24,485 nucleotides of DNA from UPXZ01 sp964345395 (lineage in GTDB: Bacteria > Bacteroidota > Bacteroidia > Bacteroidales > Paludibacteraceae): contig CAYFRA010000021.1 in NCBI GenBank assembly GCA_964345395.1, positions 1 to 24,485 on the forward strand, given 5' to 3'. The translations under genes and the position numbers were made by a program. A model generated the notes under the pieces. The model did not search any database and was not told the origin of the DNA. It saw nothing but the letters and a program-made list of their open reading frames with translations. Of the stretch, positions 7,310 to 16,577 are shown one piece after another; the stretch's first letter is position 1; every line of letters starts with the position of its first letter.

Positions 7310-7858
7310 ATGGATTTTCAAGATAGATTCAAATACTGCCCTGCTTGCGGTTCATCACAATTTAAAAAGAATAACATCAAATCAAAAAGGTGTGAAAACT
7401 GCCAATTTATTTACTATTTCAATCCTTCGGCAGCCTCGGTAGCCTTCATTCGCAATGAAGATGGTGATTTGTTGGTATGTAGAAGAGCACACGAACCTGA
7501 AAAAGGCACGCTCGATTTGCCTGGTGGATTTATCGATTATGATGAAACTGCAGAACAAGGAGTGGCAAGAGAGGTAAAAGAAGAGACAGGGGTATCTGGT
7601 TATCCTTTCCGTTATCTATTCTCAATTCCAAATGAATATCACTATGCTGGTTTGAAAGTATTGACAATGGATCTATTTTTTGAAACCAAAATACCAAATA
7701 ACCAAGCTATCAAAGCCTGCGATGATGTAGATGAGTGTTTCTTTATTCCTATCAACAAATTGAATCCTGAATTATTTGGGTTGAAATCAATCAAAAAAGC
7801 AGTTAAAATTTACCAAAACATGCATATAGAGGAGCAGAATAAGCTTTTTTTGGCATAG
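7310..7858 (+). CDS. Nudix hydrolase with N-terminal zinc ribbon
   Basis: This is a 182-residue two-part protein. Residues 10-31 form a zinc ribbon (CPAC at 10-13, CENC at 28-31), like the one in NudC-type NADH pyrophosphatases. The Nudix domain follows, with a perfect Nudix box running from Gly73 to Val95: Gly73, Glu79, Arg87-Glu88, Glu91-Glu92 and Gly94, which coordinate the metal for hydrolysis of nucleoside diphosphate-X compounds. It lacks the large N-terminal domain of NudC and is shorter than E. coli NudC (257). The substrate cannot be predicted; a nucleotide sugar, ADP-ribose or dinucleotide is possible. It has its own promoter. The next gene begins about 80 bp downstream with no clear terminator between, so read-through is possible. 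Confidence 0.9.
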   Translation: MDFQDRFKYCPACGSSQFKKNNIKSKRCENCQFIYYFNPSAASVAFIRNEDGDLLVCRRAHEPEKGTLDLPGGFIDYDETAEQGVAREVKEETGVSGYPFRYLFSIPNEYHYAGLKVLTMDLFFETKIPNNQAIKACDDVDECFFIPINKLNPELFGLKSIKKAVKIYQNMHIEEQNKLFLA

Positions 7859-7941
7859 ATTTAGAGGATATGAGTTAAGTTTAATTTTAAGTAAACAATA
7901 TGCTACAATATAAAATTACGAATAGAACAAAAATAGAGACT

Positions 7942-10900
7942 ATGTTACGTAAAATATTTTTCATTACAATTTCTTTTATGCTATCACACAGCATATTGGC
8001 ACAACATTCTCAAGTGTTTACCCATAGCGATAAACATTTTCACGATGCCAAAGAACTATACAATCAGCGTAAGTGGGCAGCTTCATATCGGAGTTTTGAG
8101 ACTTATTTGAACAGTGCCTCCCCAAGTGAGGCAGGTATGATTCAAGAAGCCTCCTACTACTTAGCCAGCAACGCTTATGAATTGCGACAAGAAAATGCAG
8201 AGAGATTACTGATGGAGTATTTGGGATTGCATCCCTACTCGCCTTATATAGACCGCATATATATGATGCTTGGTATGCTTTTTTATGAAAAAAGAGATTA
8301 TCAGGAGGCATTGAATTATTTCAAATTAGTAGATGAAACGCACCTAATTAATCGGGAGAAATCCGATTATCTTTATTCGCGTGCTTATGCTCATTTGGAA
8401 AGAAACGAGATAGACAAAGCTCTCAATATATTCAACGGCTTGAAACGCCAAAACTCAGCCCATCAAGCCACTGCACGCTATTATGCAGGATATTGTGAAT
8501 ATCTATTGGGCAATTATGAAGAAGCTTTGAGTGACTTTTTGGTAATTGAAAACAATCCAAAGTTCAACAATGTTGCACCTTATTACATTGCTCAAATCTA
8601 TTATGCCAAAAGAGATTATTTTGAGATGGAAAAGCGTGCCGAGCAACTTATCAAACGTGAGCCTAACAACATCAATAACGCTGAACTATATCGAATGATT
8701 GGAGAAAAAGCGTATAATGACGGTAATTATCTCAAAGCTATTGACAATCTGAAAAAGTATGAAGAGCTTTTCCCACGCGTTTTGCGAAATGATATCTATT
8801 ACTTGGGAGTGAGTTATTTGAAAGCGGGCATACCCGAAGAGGCTGTAAAATACCTTTCGCAAGCTACCAATGAAAATGATGAAATGAGCGAAAGTGCCTA
8901 TCTTATGCTCGGTAACGCCTACGTTAAACTCAATGATAAAGACAATGCAAGGATGGCATACGAAGCTGCTATTCAGACCAAATACAATGCGGCTGTGCGT
9001 GAAGAGGCACTCTATAATTATGCTTTGACAAGCTATGAAACCACCACTTCGTTTGGTGAGTCAGTAAAAGCTTTTGAACAATTTATCAATGAGTTTCCAA
9101 ATTCCAAACAGATACACCAAGCTTATGATTATTTGACAACGGTTTATCTTACATCAAATAACTATGCAGAAGCATACAGATCGATCAATCAAATCTCTAA
9201 TTTAACTCCTAAGCTGAAAGAAACGAAACAATATTTAGAGTATCAATTAGGTACTGAGGCCTTTTTATCAGGTAATTATCCATTAGCCATTGAAAATTTC
9301 AATCGTTCTATCCAAACATTACCAAATGGTAAATATATTTATGACAACTATTATTGGATAGGTGAATCGCAATATCGCTTAAGAAATTACGAACAAGCTG
9401 TTAATAGTTTTTCATTATTTATGAAGAATCCTTCTTCACGCAGCAATGTGAACTATACGCAAGCCCTATATTCAATGGCTTACTCCTATTTCAACCAAAG
9501 AAAATATAATGATTCGCAAACTTGGTTTTTGAGATATATCAACGAGGAGAAGAATCATCAGTCAAACACCTTTGCAGATACGCACAATCGTTTGGGCGAT
9601 CTGTTTTTCAACAGTCGTGATTTTTCCAAAGCTGAAGAGTATTATCAAAAAGCCCTCAATTATAAATACAATGCCGATTATGCACTTTTTCAATCGGCTT
9701 ATATTTCAGGATTAAATAAGAACTACAACCAAAAGATAGATAAGTTGAACCAACTTTTACTTAACTATCCTAATTCTGAGTTTGGTGATGATGCACTTTA
9801 TGAAATGGGACGTGCTTATTTGATGATGAATAACAATACGCACGCTGTGAATAGCTACAAACGCCTTATTGACAATTACCCCAACAGCAATTTAGCTCCT
9901 AAATCACAATTGGAGATAGCCATGGTTTATACCGATCAAAACTTGCTCAATAACGCTATAAATATGTATAAAAAGGTGATTGAAGATTTCCCTGCAAGCG
10001 AAGAGGCAAAAACTGCCTTAGAGAGTTTGGAAAATATTTATATCGATACGAATAATGTAGATGAGTATCTAAAATATGCCCAATCGTTGGGTAAAACCAT
10101 GCAAAATCAAAGTACGCAACGTGCCGACTCGATACAGTTTATTGCTGCTGAGAAACAGTATTTAAACAAAAATTTGAATGATGCAATCAAAGGTTTAGAA
10201 AACTACCTAAGCACATATTGTCCTGGAGGTAAATATTGCACTTTAGCCCAATACTATTTGGCTGATAGCTACTACATCACCAACAACAAAACAAAGGCTC
10301 TACAACTATATAGCGAGATGCTTAAAATTAGAGGTAATCCTTATGCTGAAGATGCTGCTTTGAGAAGTGCTGAAATTTCATTTGACCAAAAGGAATATCA
10401 AAAGTCACTACAATACTTCAAACAGCTTGAAGTATTAGCTCAAAAAACAGAAAACAGAAATATTGCACGGATTGGAATTTTGCGTACAAGTTATTTCTTA
10501 AACAATAAAAATGAAACTATCGCTATTGCCGAAGCTATAATTGCCGACAATAATTTAGATAAAGAGATAAAAGCAGAAGCTTATTTGAATAGAGCCAAAG
10601 TTTATTCCGACCAAAACTTATTAAGTGCAGCACTCAAAGACCTAAAGGCAATGTATATCGATACGAGAACAAGTATTGGCGCAGAGGCTAAGTTTCTACT
10701 TGCCGATGTCAATTTCAGAATGAACAATCTTAACGATGCTGAAAAAGAGGTGCTCAATTTTGCTAACTTAGGTACTCCACACCAATACTGGTTGGCTCGT
10801 GCTTTCATTGTTTTGGCCGATGTGTATATCCAAAAAGGAGATGATTTTCAAGCCAAGCAATATTTGATGAGCTTACAAAACAATTACACCACAAATGATG

Positions 10901-10971
10901 ATGTGCAAACAAAGATAGAGAGCCGTCTAAATCAAATCAATCAACGTTCAGGCGAACGTGTAATCAATTAA
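7942..10971 (+). CDS. Large periplasmic tetratricopeptide repeat protein
   Basis: At 1009 residues from the chosen start, this is an exported TPR array. An in-frame ATG at 7900 exists, but starting at 7942 places a classical signal peptide at the N-terminus: MLRK, a hydrophobic core, and cleavage after SILAQ. The rest is dense TPR, many units in the YbgF/BamD-like style with repeated Y-P-N-S linkers (NYPNSEFGDDALYEMGRAYL, NYPNSNLAPKS, DFPASEEAK). There is no lipobox, so it is probably a soluble periplasmic scaffold. The outer-membrane barrel gene follows after 34 bp in the same direction, suggesting an operon and a physical partnership. As I recall, related TPR-barrel pairs occur in other Bacteroidales, often under a YbgF/TonB-receptor label, but no function has been shown to my knowledge. 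Confidence 0.85.
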   Translation: MLRKIFFITISFMLSHSILAQHSQVFTHSDKHFHDAKELYNQRKWAASYRSFETYLNSASPSEAGMIQEASYYLASNAYELRQENAERLLMEYLGLHPYSPYIDRIYMMLGMLFYEKRDYQEALNYFKLVDETHLINREKSDYLYSRAYAHLERNEIDKALNIFNGLKRQNSAHQATARYYAGYCEYLLGNYEEALSDFLVIENNPKFNNVAPYYIAQIYYAKRDYFEMEKRAEQLIKREPNNINNAELYRMIGEKAYNDGNYLKAIDNLKKYEELFPRVLRNDIYYLGVSYLKAGIPEEAVKYLSQATNENDEMSESAYLMLGNAYVKLNDKDNARMAYEAAIQTKYNAAVREEALYNYALTSYETTTSFGESVKAFEQFINEFPNSKQIHQAYDYLTTVYLTSNNYAEAYRSINQISNLTPKLKETKQYLEYQLGTEAFLSGNYPLAIENFNRSIQTLPNGKYIYDNYYWIGESQYRLRNYEQAVNSFSLFMKNPSSRSNVNYTQALYSMAYSYFNQRKYNDSQTWFLRYINEEKNHQSNTFADTHNRLGDLFFNSRDFSKAEEYYQKALNYKYNADYALFQSAYISGLNKNYNQKIDKLNQLLLNYPNSEFGDDALYEMGRAYLMMNNNTHAVNSYKRLIDNYPNSNLAPKSQLEIAMVYTDQNLLNNAINMYKKVIEDFPASEEAKTALESLENIYIDTNNVDEYLKYAQSLGKTMQNQSTQRADSIQFIAAEKQYLNKNLNDAIKGLENYLSTYCPGGKYCTLAQYYLADSYYITNNKTKALQLYSEMLKIRGNPYAEDAALRSAEISFDQKEYQKSLQYFKQLEVLAQKTENRNIARIGILRTSYFLNNKNETIAIAEAIIADNNLDKEIKAEAYLNRAKVYSDQNLLSAALKDLKAMYIDTRTSIGAEAKFLLADVNFRMNNLNDAEKEVLNFANLGTPHQYWLARAFIVLADVYIQKGDDFQAKQYLMSLQNNYTTNDDVQTKIESRLNQINQRSGERVIN

Positions 10972-11005
10972 ATAACAGAGTCGTAATTTGAAAAATAGAT
11001 ATTCA

Positions 11006-12763
11006 ATGAAAACAAAATTATATATAATACTTACTCTTGTGATGGTACTGTTTACTGTAGAATTGCAAGCTCAGGCAAACGATACCACCGTTCACAAAAC
11101 CGTTACTGTTACACGTGAATTTCAGCCCACTATCAATGATGCTGGAAAAATCATCAACAATCCGCAAGTGGTTGCACCCGATGTTAATCGCACAAAACCA
11201 AACTATCTCAATGTTACTACTCCGTTAGAAACGTCTTTTAACATCCAACATTTGAGAGCAAACGAGCTACTCCACACTCCGATAGATGCAAAAAAAGCTT
11301 TTGCACGAGTAGGTTTTGGTACTCCGCTCAACTCTCTTGCCGATTTTAGCTATCCGCTTTTAAGCGATGAGGACAACCGATTGGACTTTAGTTTGAATCA
11401 CTTGGGTGCATTCTTGGATAAAATTCATTCGAAAACTGAAGCAAAACTCCAATACAACCATCTATTTGATAAGTTTGACCTTTATTTAGGAGCTGATGCT
11501 TCGCATAATTATTACAATTATTATGCAAGAAGTTTTTCAAACGAAACACCTGTAATTTTATCGGATTTTGCTGCTCAATATCCCAATATACCATTTGCAG
11601 AAGTAGGGTATAGTTCAAACATAACCTATTTATCTAAAATATCAGCTCTACCACAATTTAATACAATATGGAGAATGGGGGGTGAAGCTGGTGCTCGTTC
11701 ACTTCCACTTTCAAAAGAGAATCTGATATTTGATTTTGGTTTGAAATATAGGCGACTACAAGCCACAAATAATGATATCTTTGAAAATCATTTCAAACTT
11801 AATGCTGATTTTTCTGTGCCATTTGAATTGAATAGAATTGGAATGGATGTAGAATTACATTTTTTACAAGACAATGCCAATAGAACTTATGAAAATAGCA
11901 CTTATTCTGTTTTCAAGATTGCACCTCATTATCTCTACGAGGGGGATAAATTGAATATGAAATTGGGTATCAAAACTGGCATTTCAGGTGGAAATAATCG
12001 AACATTTACTCCTTCGCCAGATGTTTTTGTGCAGTGGAATGCTTGGGAAGAATATTTAGCCCTCTATGGTATTGCAACAGGTGATTTAAGCATCAATTCT
12101 TTAGATAAAATCTATGATGAAAATAGATATATTGCACCAAATATAAGGGTGAAAGACACATACACACCTTTAGATGCTATTGTTGGAATTAAGTTAAGCC
12201 CCGTTCACAATCTACTGATTGATATGTATGGTGAGTTCAAATACATCTACAATCAATATTATTATAGAAACCGTTTTTACGTAACGGGCAATAGCTCAGA
12301 CATTGATAACAAAGACTTTTTTCACAATAGATTTGATGTCTCCTACTCTACCACCCGCAGAACTTCGGCTGGTGCACGCATCTCTTGGGATTACAAAGAG
12401 TTGGTCAATATTTACGCCAAGGGTGCATATCATTTTTGGGATACAAAAGAGGTTAATGTTTATCGTGCTTGGTTGATGCCTGAGTGGGACACTGACTTTG
12501 GAGCAAATCTGAGGATATTTCAAGATTGGAACATCAGCACTCAATTTATATTTCAAGATGGTAGATATGCTCGTCTGTCCAATCTGATGGGAACCAAAAT
12601 GGCAGCTGTTATGGATCTAAATGCAAGTGCTTCTTATTCGTATCGCGAGTGGATGTCGATTTTTATCAAAGGCAACAACTTATTGAATAAAAAATATGAA
12701 TTACTCCCCGGTTATGATGTACAAGGCCTTAATGTATTGGGCGGTGTAAGTTTTTCTTTTTGA
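11006..12763 (+). CDS. Outer-membrane beta-barrel protein (TonB-dependent receptor-like, no plug)
   Basis: This is a 585-residue exported protein. The ATG at 11006 gives a good signal peptide (MKTKLYIILTLVMVLF, cleavage after LQAQ); a TTG 18 bp upstream would only add six residues and is disfavoured. After the signal comes a conserved-looking segment, VTVTREFQPTINDAGKI, then a Pro/Asn-rich linker, then alternating amphipathic strands with many Tyr, Asn and Phe residues to the end. It finishes in GVSFSF, a terminal Phe as in BAM-targeted barrels. The NLLNKKYELLPGY segment near the end resembles the last strands of TonB-dependent receptors, but there is no room for a full plug domain of about 120 residues plus 22 strands. 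It is the second gene after the TPR protein, whose TPR array may contact it. Confidence 0.8.
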   Translation: MKTKLYIILTLVMVLFTVELQAQANDTTVHKTVTVTREFQPTINDAGKIINNPQVVAPDVNRTKPNYLNVTTPLETSFNIQHLRANELLHTPIDAKKAFARVGFGTPLNSLADFSYPLLSDEDNRLDFSLNHLGAFLDKIHSKTEAKLQYNHLFDKFDLYLGADASHNYYNYYARSFSNETPVILSDFAAQYPNIPFAEVGYSSNITYLSKISALPQFNTIWRMGGEAGARSLPLSKENLIFDFGLKYRRLQATNNDIFENHFKLNADFSVPFELNRIGMDVELHFLQDNANRTYENSTYSVFKIAPHYLYEGDKLNMKLGIKTGISGGNNRTFTPSPDVFVQWNAWEEYLALYGIATGDLSINSLDKIYDENRYIAPNIRVKDTYTPLDAIVGIKLSPVHNLLIDMYGEFKYIYNQYYYRNRFYVTGNSSDIDNKDFFHNRFDVSYSTTRRTSAGARISWDYKELVNIYAKGAYHFWDTKEVNVYRAWLMPEWDTDFGANLRIFQDWNISTQFIFQDGRYARLSNLMGTKMAAVMDLNASASYSYREWMSIFIKGNNLLNKKYELLPGYDVQGLNVLGGVSFSF

Positions 12764-12800
12764 GAAACAATGATTTAGCAAATAACATACAAGAGATATA

Positions 12801-12852
12801 AAAAACGTTAGAATGGATAATTTAAATATAAAATTTCTGTTTTAACGTTTTT
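12801..12852 (+). terminator. Possible terminator after the TPR-barrel operon
   Basis: AAAAACGTTA at 12801-12810 pairs perfectly with TAACGTTTTT at 12843-12852, leaving a 32-base AT-rich loop. It begins 38 bp after the barrel stop codon and ends in a T run. The long loop makes it weaker than the other terminators here. The same stretch could instead be an inverted operator for the following protease gene. Confidence 0.45.
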
Positions 12853-12882
12853 ACTTTTATACTTTTACGGTAAAACATTTTG

Positions 12883-12890
12883 TAACTTTA
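12883..12890 (+). promoter_or_regulatory. Possible -7 element of the tricorn-like protease gene
   Basis: TAACTTTA is one base off TAnnTTTG and lies 15 bp before the ATG at 12906. That gives a very short leader, and no clear -33 element is seen, so the call is tentative. Confidence 0.35.
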
Positions 12891-12905
12891 AAAACTAATT
12901 TCGCA

Positions 12906-15900
12906 ATGAATAACATTAAAAAGGCTTTTAGTGCAAGCCTCTTGTTATTAGCACTATTTCTCTTTAACAATTCTCTAAATGCATCGATCGAACAAGATGC
13001 AAGACTATTAAGATTTCCACATATCAAAGGTGATAAAATTGTCTTTACCTATGCAGGCGACCTTTATATTACGACTGCTGAAGGTGGTTTGGCTCGCAGA
13101 TTAACCTCTTCAATTGGTTTTGAGATGTTTCCTAAAATATCGCCAGATGGAACTCAAATTGCATTTACTGCCCAGTATGACGGAAACACAGAAGTTTATG
13201 TGATGCCTATTGATGGAGGTGAACCCAAACGACTAACTTATACAGCCACTCTCGGACGCGATGATATCGGCGATAGAATGGGACCAAATAACATTGTAAT
13301 GGATTGGACTCCTGATGGAAAGAGAATATTGTATCGCACACGTGGCTTTACTTTCAACGATTTTACGGGACAATTGATGACTGTTTCTGTTGATGGCGGT
13401 ATGTCTGAGCCAGTGCCACTTACCAACGGTGGTTTTTCAAGCTATTCGCCCGATGGCAAACAACTTGCTTACAACTATATATTCCGCGAATTTAGAACTT
13501 GGAAACGTTATGAAGGTGGTATGGCTGATGATGTTCGCATATTTGACTTCAAAAGCAAAAAATCAAAAAAGATAACCGACAATGTTCATCAAAATATCCA
13601 TCCGATGTGGTCGGCAAACGGGAATTATGTCTTTTATATCTCCGATCGCGATGGCTATATGAATATTTATCAATATGACACAAAAACTGAAAACACCAAA
13701 CAGATAACACACTACAAAGAGTATGATGTGAAGTTTCCTTCTGCCGGTGATAACTTTATTGTGTATGAAAATGGTGGTTATATCCACAAATTGGATATGA
13801 ATAGTGGACAGTGGGAGCAGCTAAGCATTCAAATTAAAAACGACATTGCGTGGTCACGTCCAGAGTGGAAAGACGTATCACGATCCATTCGTTCTGTCTC
13901 ACTTTCACCCAACGGTGAGCGTATCTTGGGAGTTGCTCGCGGTGATATTTTCTCTATACCAGCCAATGAAGGTATTACATACAATCTGACCAATTCAAAT
14001 AATGCCAACGACAAATTGGTTGCTTGGTCACCTGATGGCAATGGCTATGCCTATGTTTCTGACAAAGATGGTGAATTTAACATCTGGTATGTAGATGCGA
14101 ATGGAAAAGAGAAACGATTGACGGATGTTAAAACCAATATATTGGGAATAGAGTGGTCGCCCAACTCCAAAAACATTGCGTGGAGTGAGAAGATGAATAC
14201 TTTGAATATTTTAGATGTAGCAAGTGGCAAAAACTTGGTGGTAGAGACATCTGACTATAGCCCAATTAACGACTACAATTGGTCACCCGACAGCAAATAT
14301 CTTGTGTTTACAAAACGCACCGAAACTGTCAGCAAAGTGGTGATATATGACATTGAGAAAGCCAAAACCCACACCATTACTGACGAGTGGTATAACTCAA
14401 ATGGCGGTAATTTTAGCAGTGATGGCAAGTATTTGGTATTTGCTTCGTCACGCACATTCAACCCAACTTACAGTCAAACCGAATGGAACCACGTTTACAC
14501 CAATATGTCAAAAATATATCTTCTTCCTTTGTCAAAAGATGCAGAAAATCCTTTTGCACCTAAAAACGACGAAGTAAAACTCGTTAGCAGTGAAGATACA
14601 AAAGCTACATCAAAAAAAGAAGAATCTAAGACAGTTGTTTATGACTTTGAAAATATAGCTGCTCGCATCGTAGAGATTCCTGTTCAGGCTGGTTTTTATG
14701 GAAACATCCATATGATTGGTAATAGCATCTATTACAGCTCACGTGGTGGTATGAAAATGTTTGATACATCATCGAAAAAAGAGACTGAATTGAAAGCCAA
14801 TTTGATTTTCTCTACCAACTACAAGAAAGCTTTGGCAATGAGTGGTGGAAAAATGAAAGTGATAGATGTGCCAAAATCAGCGGTTAGTATTACCGAACCT
14901 ATTTCTCTGAAAGATGTAAAAAAATTAGTCAATTATCAAGAAGAGTGGATGCAAATTTATCATGAAACTTGGCGTCAAATGCGTGATTATTTTTATGCCA
15001 AAAACATGCATGGTGTTGATTGGGACGTAGTTCGTGATCGTTATGCTCAACTTGTACCCTATGTCAATCATCGTTCCGATTTGACCTATTTAATTGGTGA
15101 AATGATTGGTGAATTGAATGTGGGGCATGCATATTCTGAAAATGGTGAACATCCAAAAGCAAAACAAGTACACACTGGACTTCTCGGAGCAGAGTTTTCA
15201 AAAGATAAATCGGGTTATTTCAAAATAAACAAAATCATTGAAGGTGCCAACTGGGATAAAACAACTCGCTCACCCCTCACTATGCCCGGCGTGGATGTCA
15301 AAGAGGGTGATTACTTAATCTCCATCAATGGCAAGTCGCTCAAAGAGACCAATAATTTGTATGAATATTTGGTGGGAACAGCCAATAGCGTGATTGAAAT
15401 AGAGGTAAACAACAAAGCCAACGAAAGTGGAGCTCGCAAAGTTTTGGTTGAGACCATTGCTGATGAGTCTGCATTGCGATACTACGCATGGGTACAAAAC
15501 AACATCAAAAAAGTGAATGACGCTACCAACGGCGAGGTGGGATATATTCACATTCCTGATATGGGAGTTGAAGGATTGAACGAGTTTGTAAAACACTATT
15601 ATCCGCAATTAAAGAAGAAAGCATTGATTATAGATGACCGTGGCAATGGAGGCGGAAATGTATCGCCTATGATCACAGAAAGACTGCAACGCAATGTAAC
15701 CTATTTCTCTATGCACACCAATCAAAAAAGCGGAGACGTCAATCCTGTTGGCACATTTATGGGACCAAAAGTGTTGTTGGTGAATGAATATTCAGCTTCC
15801 GATGGCGATCTATTCCCATATCGTTTCAAACACAATAAATTGGGAACCATTATTGGAAAGCGTACCTGGGGAGGTGTTGTTGGATACAGTGGCACTGTGC

Positions 15901-16145
15901 CTGTAGTAGATGGTGGAGCCATTGTTACCCCATCTTATGCTCCTTTTGCTGCTGATGGAAGCGGTTGGATTATTGAAGGAACAGGAGTCGAGCCTGATAT
16001 AGATTTGGCAAATGACCCTTACAAAGAGTTTATGGGAGAAGATGAACAGCTCAACAAAGCCATTGAACTAATCAAAGAGCAGATGAAGAGCTACCATTAT
16101 CCCTCTTCAACTATTCCTGCATTCCCGGATAAGAGTGTGAAATAA
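12906..16145 (+). CDS. Exported tricorn-like S41 family protease
   Basis: This 1079-residue protein has the tricorn architecture. After a signal peptide (about residues 1-26, ending near LNAS) come beta-propeller repeats of PD40 type (SPDGTQIAFTAQ, DWTPDGKRILYRT, SPDSKYLVFTKR) covering roughly 35-560. Next are a helical core segment near 680-720, a PDZ-like part near 760-830 (GVDVKEGDYLISINGKSL) and an S41 tail-specific protease domain. Candidate catalytic residues are His741 (NVGHAY), Ser965 (SASDGD) and Glu1024 (IIEGTGVEPD), matching His746, Ser965 and Glu1023 of Thermoplasma tricorn as I recall them. The residue before His741 is Gly rather than tricorn Ser745. Archaeal tricorn is cytosolic, whereas this copy is exported and would degrade peptides in the periplasm. 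It is flanked by terminator-like hairpins, so it is probably monocistronic. Confidence 0.92.
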   Translation: MNNIKKAFSASLLLLALFLFNNSLNASIEQDARLLRFPHIKGDKIVFTYAGDLYITTAEGGLARRLTSSIGFEMFPKISPDGTQIAFTAQYDGNTEVYVMPIDGGEPKRLTYTATLGRDDIGDRMGPNNIVMDWTPDGKRILYRTRGFTFNDFTGQLMTVSVDGGMSEPVPLTNGGFSSYSPDGKQLAYNYIFREFRTWKRYEGGMADDVRIFDFKSKKSKKITDNVHQNIHPMWSANGNYVFYISDRDGYMNIYQYDTKTENTKQITHYKEYDVKFPSAGDNFIVYENGGYIHKLDMNSGQWEQLSIQIKNDIAWSRPEWKDVSRSIRSVSLSPNGERILGVARGDIFSIPANEGITYNLTNSNNANDKLVAWSPDGNGYAYVSDKDGEFNIWYVDANGKEKRLTDVKTNILGIEWSPNSKNIAWSEKMNTLNILDVASGKNLVVETSDYSPINDYNWSPDSKYLVFTKRTETVSKVVIYDIEKAKTHTITDEWYNSNGGNFSSDGKYLVFASSRTFNPTYSQTEWNHVYTNMSKIYLLPLSKDAENPFAPKNDEVKLVSSEDTKATSKKEESKTVVYDFENIAARIVEIPVQAGFYGNIHMIGNSIYYSSRGGMKMFDTSSKKETELKANLIFSTNYKKALAMSGGKMKVIDVPKSAVSITEPISLKDVKKLVNYQEEWMQIYHETWRQMRDYFYAKNMHGVDWDVVRDRYAQLVPYVNHRSDLTYLIGEMIGELNVGHAYSENGEHPKAKQVHTGLLGAEFSKDKSGYFKINKIIEGANWDKTTRSPLTMPGVDVKEGDYLISINGKSLKETNNLYEYLVGTANSVIEIEVNNKANESGARKVLVETIADESALRYYAWVQNNIKKVNDATNGEVGYIHIPDMGVEGLNEFVKHYYPQLKKKALIIDDRGNGGGNVSPMITERLQRNVTYFSMHTNQKSGDVNPVGTFMGPKVLLVNEYSASDGDLFPYRFKHNKLGTIIGKRTWGGVVGYSGTVPVVDGGAIVTPSYAPFAADGSGWIIEGTGVEPDIDLANDPYKEFMGEDEQLNKAIELIKEQMKSYHYPSSTIPAFPDKSVK

Positions 16146-16160
16146 CTTTTTTTTATTCAT

Positions 16161-16194
16161 CCCCTAATATTTGATGAAAATGAAATATTAGGGG
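16161..16194 (+). terminator. Strong rho-independent terminator after the tricorn-like gene
   Basis: CCCCTAATATTT (16161-16172) pairs perfectly with AAATATTAGGGG (16183-16194) around a 10-base loop, followed by a T-rich run (ATTTTATTTTTTT). It lies 15 bp after the protease stop codon. The hairpin ends only 17 bp before the DUF4298 start codon. Confidence 0.9.
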
Positions 16195-16211
16195 ATTTTA
16201 TTTTTTTATTT

Positions 16212-16511
16212 ATGCAAAAAAGAATCGAAAATATCCAAAAACAAGAAGAAAATTTAGATCAGTTAAACGAACTGTTTGATAAGCTCGAACATCTATTGGA
16301 TGAATGGAACGCATTAAGTACCAATTACGAACAGCTGATTGAATATTACGAAAGTTCGCAATGGTTAGAAGATTATGATGCTTATGAAGATGGCAATTTT
16401 AGAGACATTAAGTGTGGAGTTTTGTCGCAAGATGCTGTCTATAATACCATTATGAGACAAAGAGAATTAAGTTTTAAGTTAATTCGCTTATCATTAGAGA
16501 AGATTGAATAA
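16212..16511 (+). CDS. DUF4298 family small protein
   Basis: The 99-residue acidic, helical protein matches DUF4298. The N-terminal half is a coiled-coil-like run (IENIQKQEENLDQLNELFDK). Then come the family hallmarks YYESSQWLEDYDAYEDG (about 53-69) and KCGVLSQDAVYN. No function is known to me. There is no signal peptide or membrane segment. The start codon sits in the T-rich tail of the preceding terminator, so transcription must come from read-through or from a promoter that places the hairpin in the leader. The DNA glycosylase gene follows after 66 bp. Confidence 0.82.
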   Translation: MQKRIENIQKQEENLDQLNELFDKLEHLLDEWNALSTNYEQLIEYYESSQWLEDYDAYEDGNFRDIKCGVLSQDAVYNTIMRQRELSFKLIRLSLEKIE

Positions 16512-16577
16512 TTAGAAATCATCAATCTAAAACAAAACTTTCTATCTTTTGAGAATGAGCAAAAAATAATTTGAGAG

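Noticed and set aside
8018..8311. 97-codon minus-strand frame inside the TPR gene
   Set aside because: Antisense shadow of a well-supported TPR-coding region.
10988..11005. TTG start for the outer-membrane barrel
   Set aside because: It adds only MKNRYS before an ATG that yields a normal signal peptide; the ATG at 11006 is preferred.
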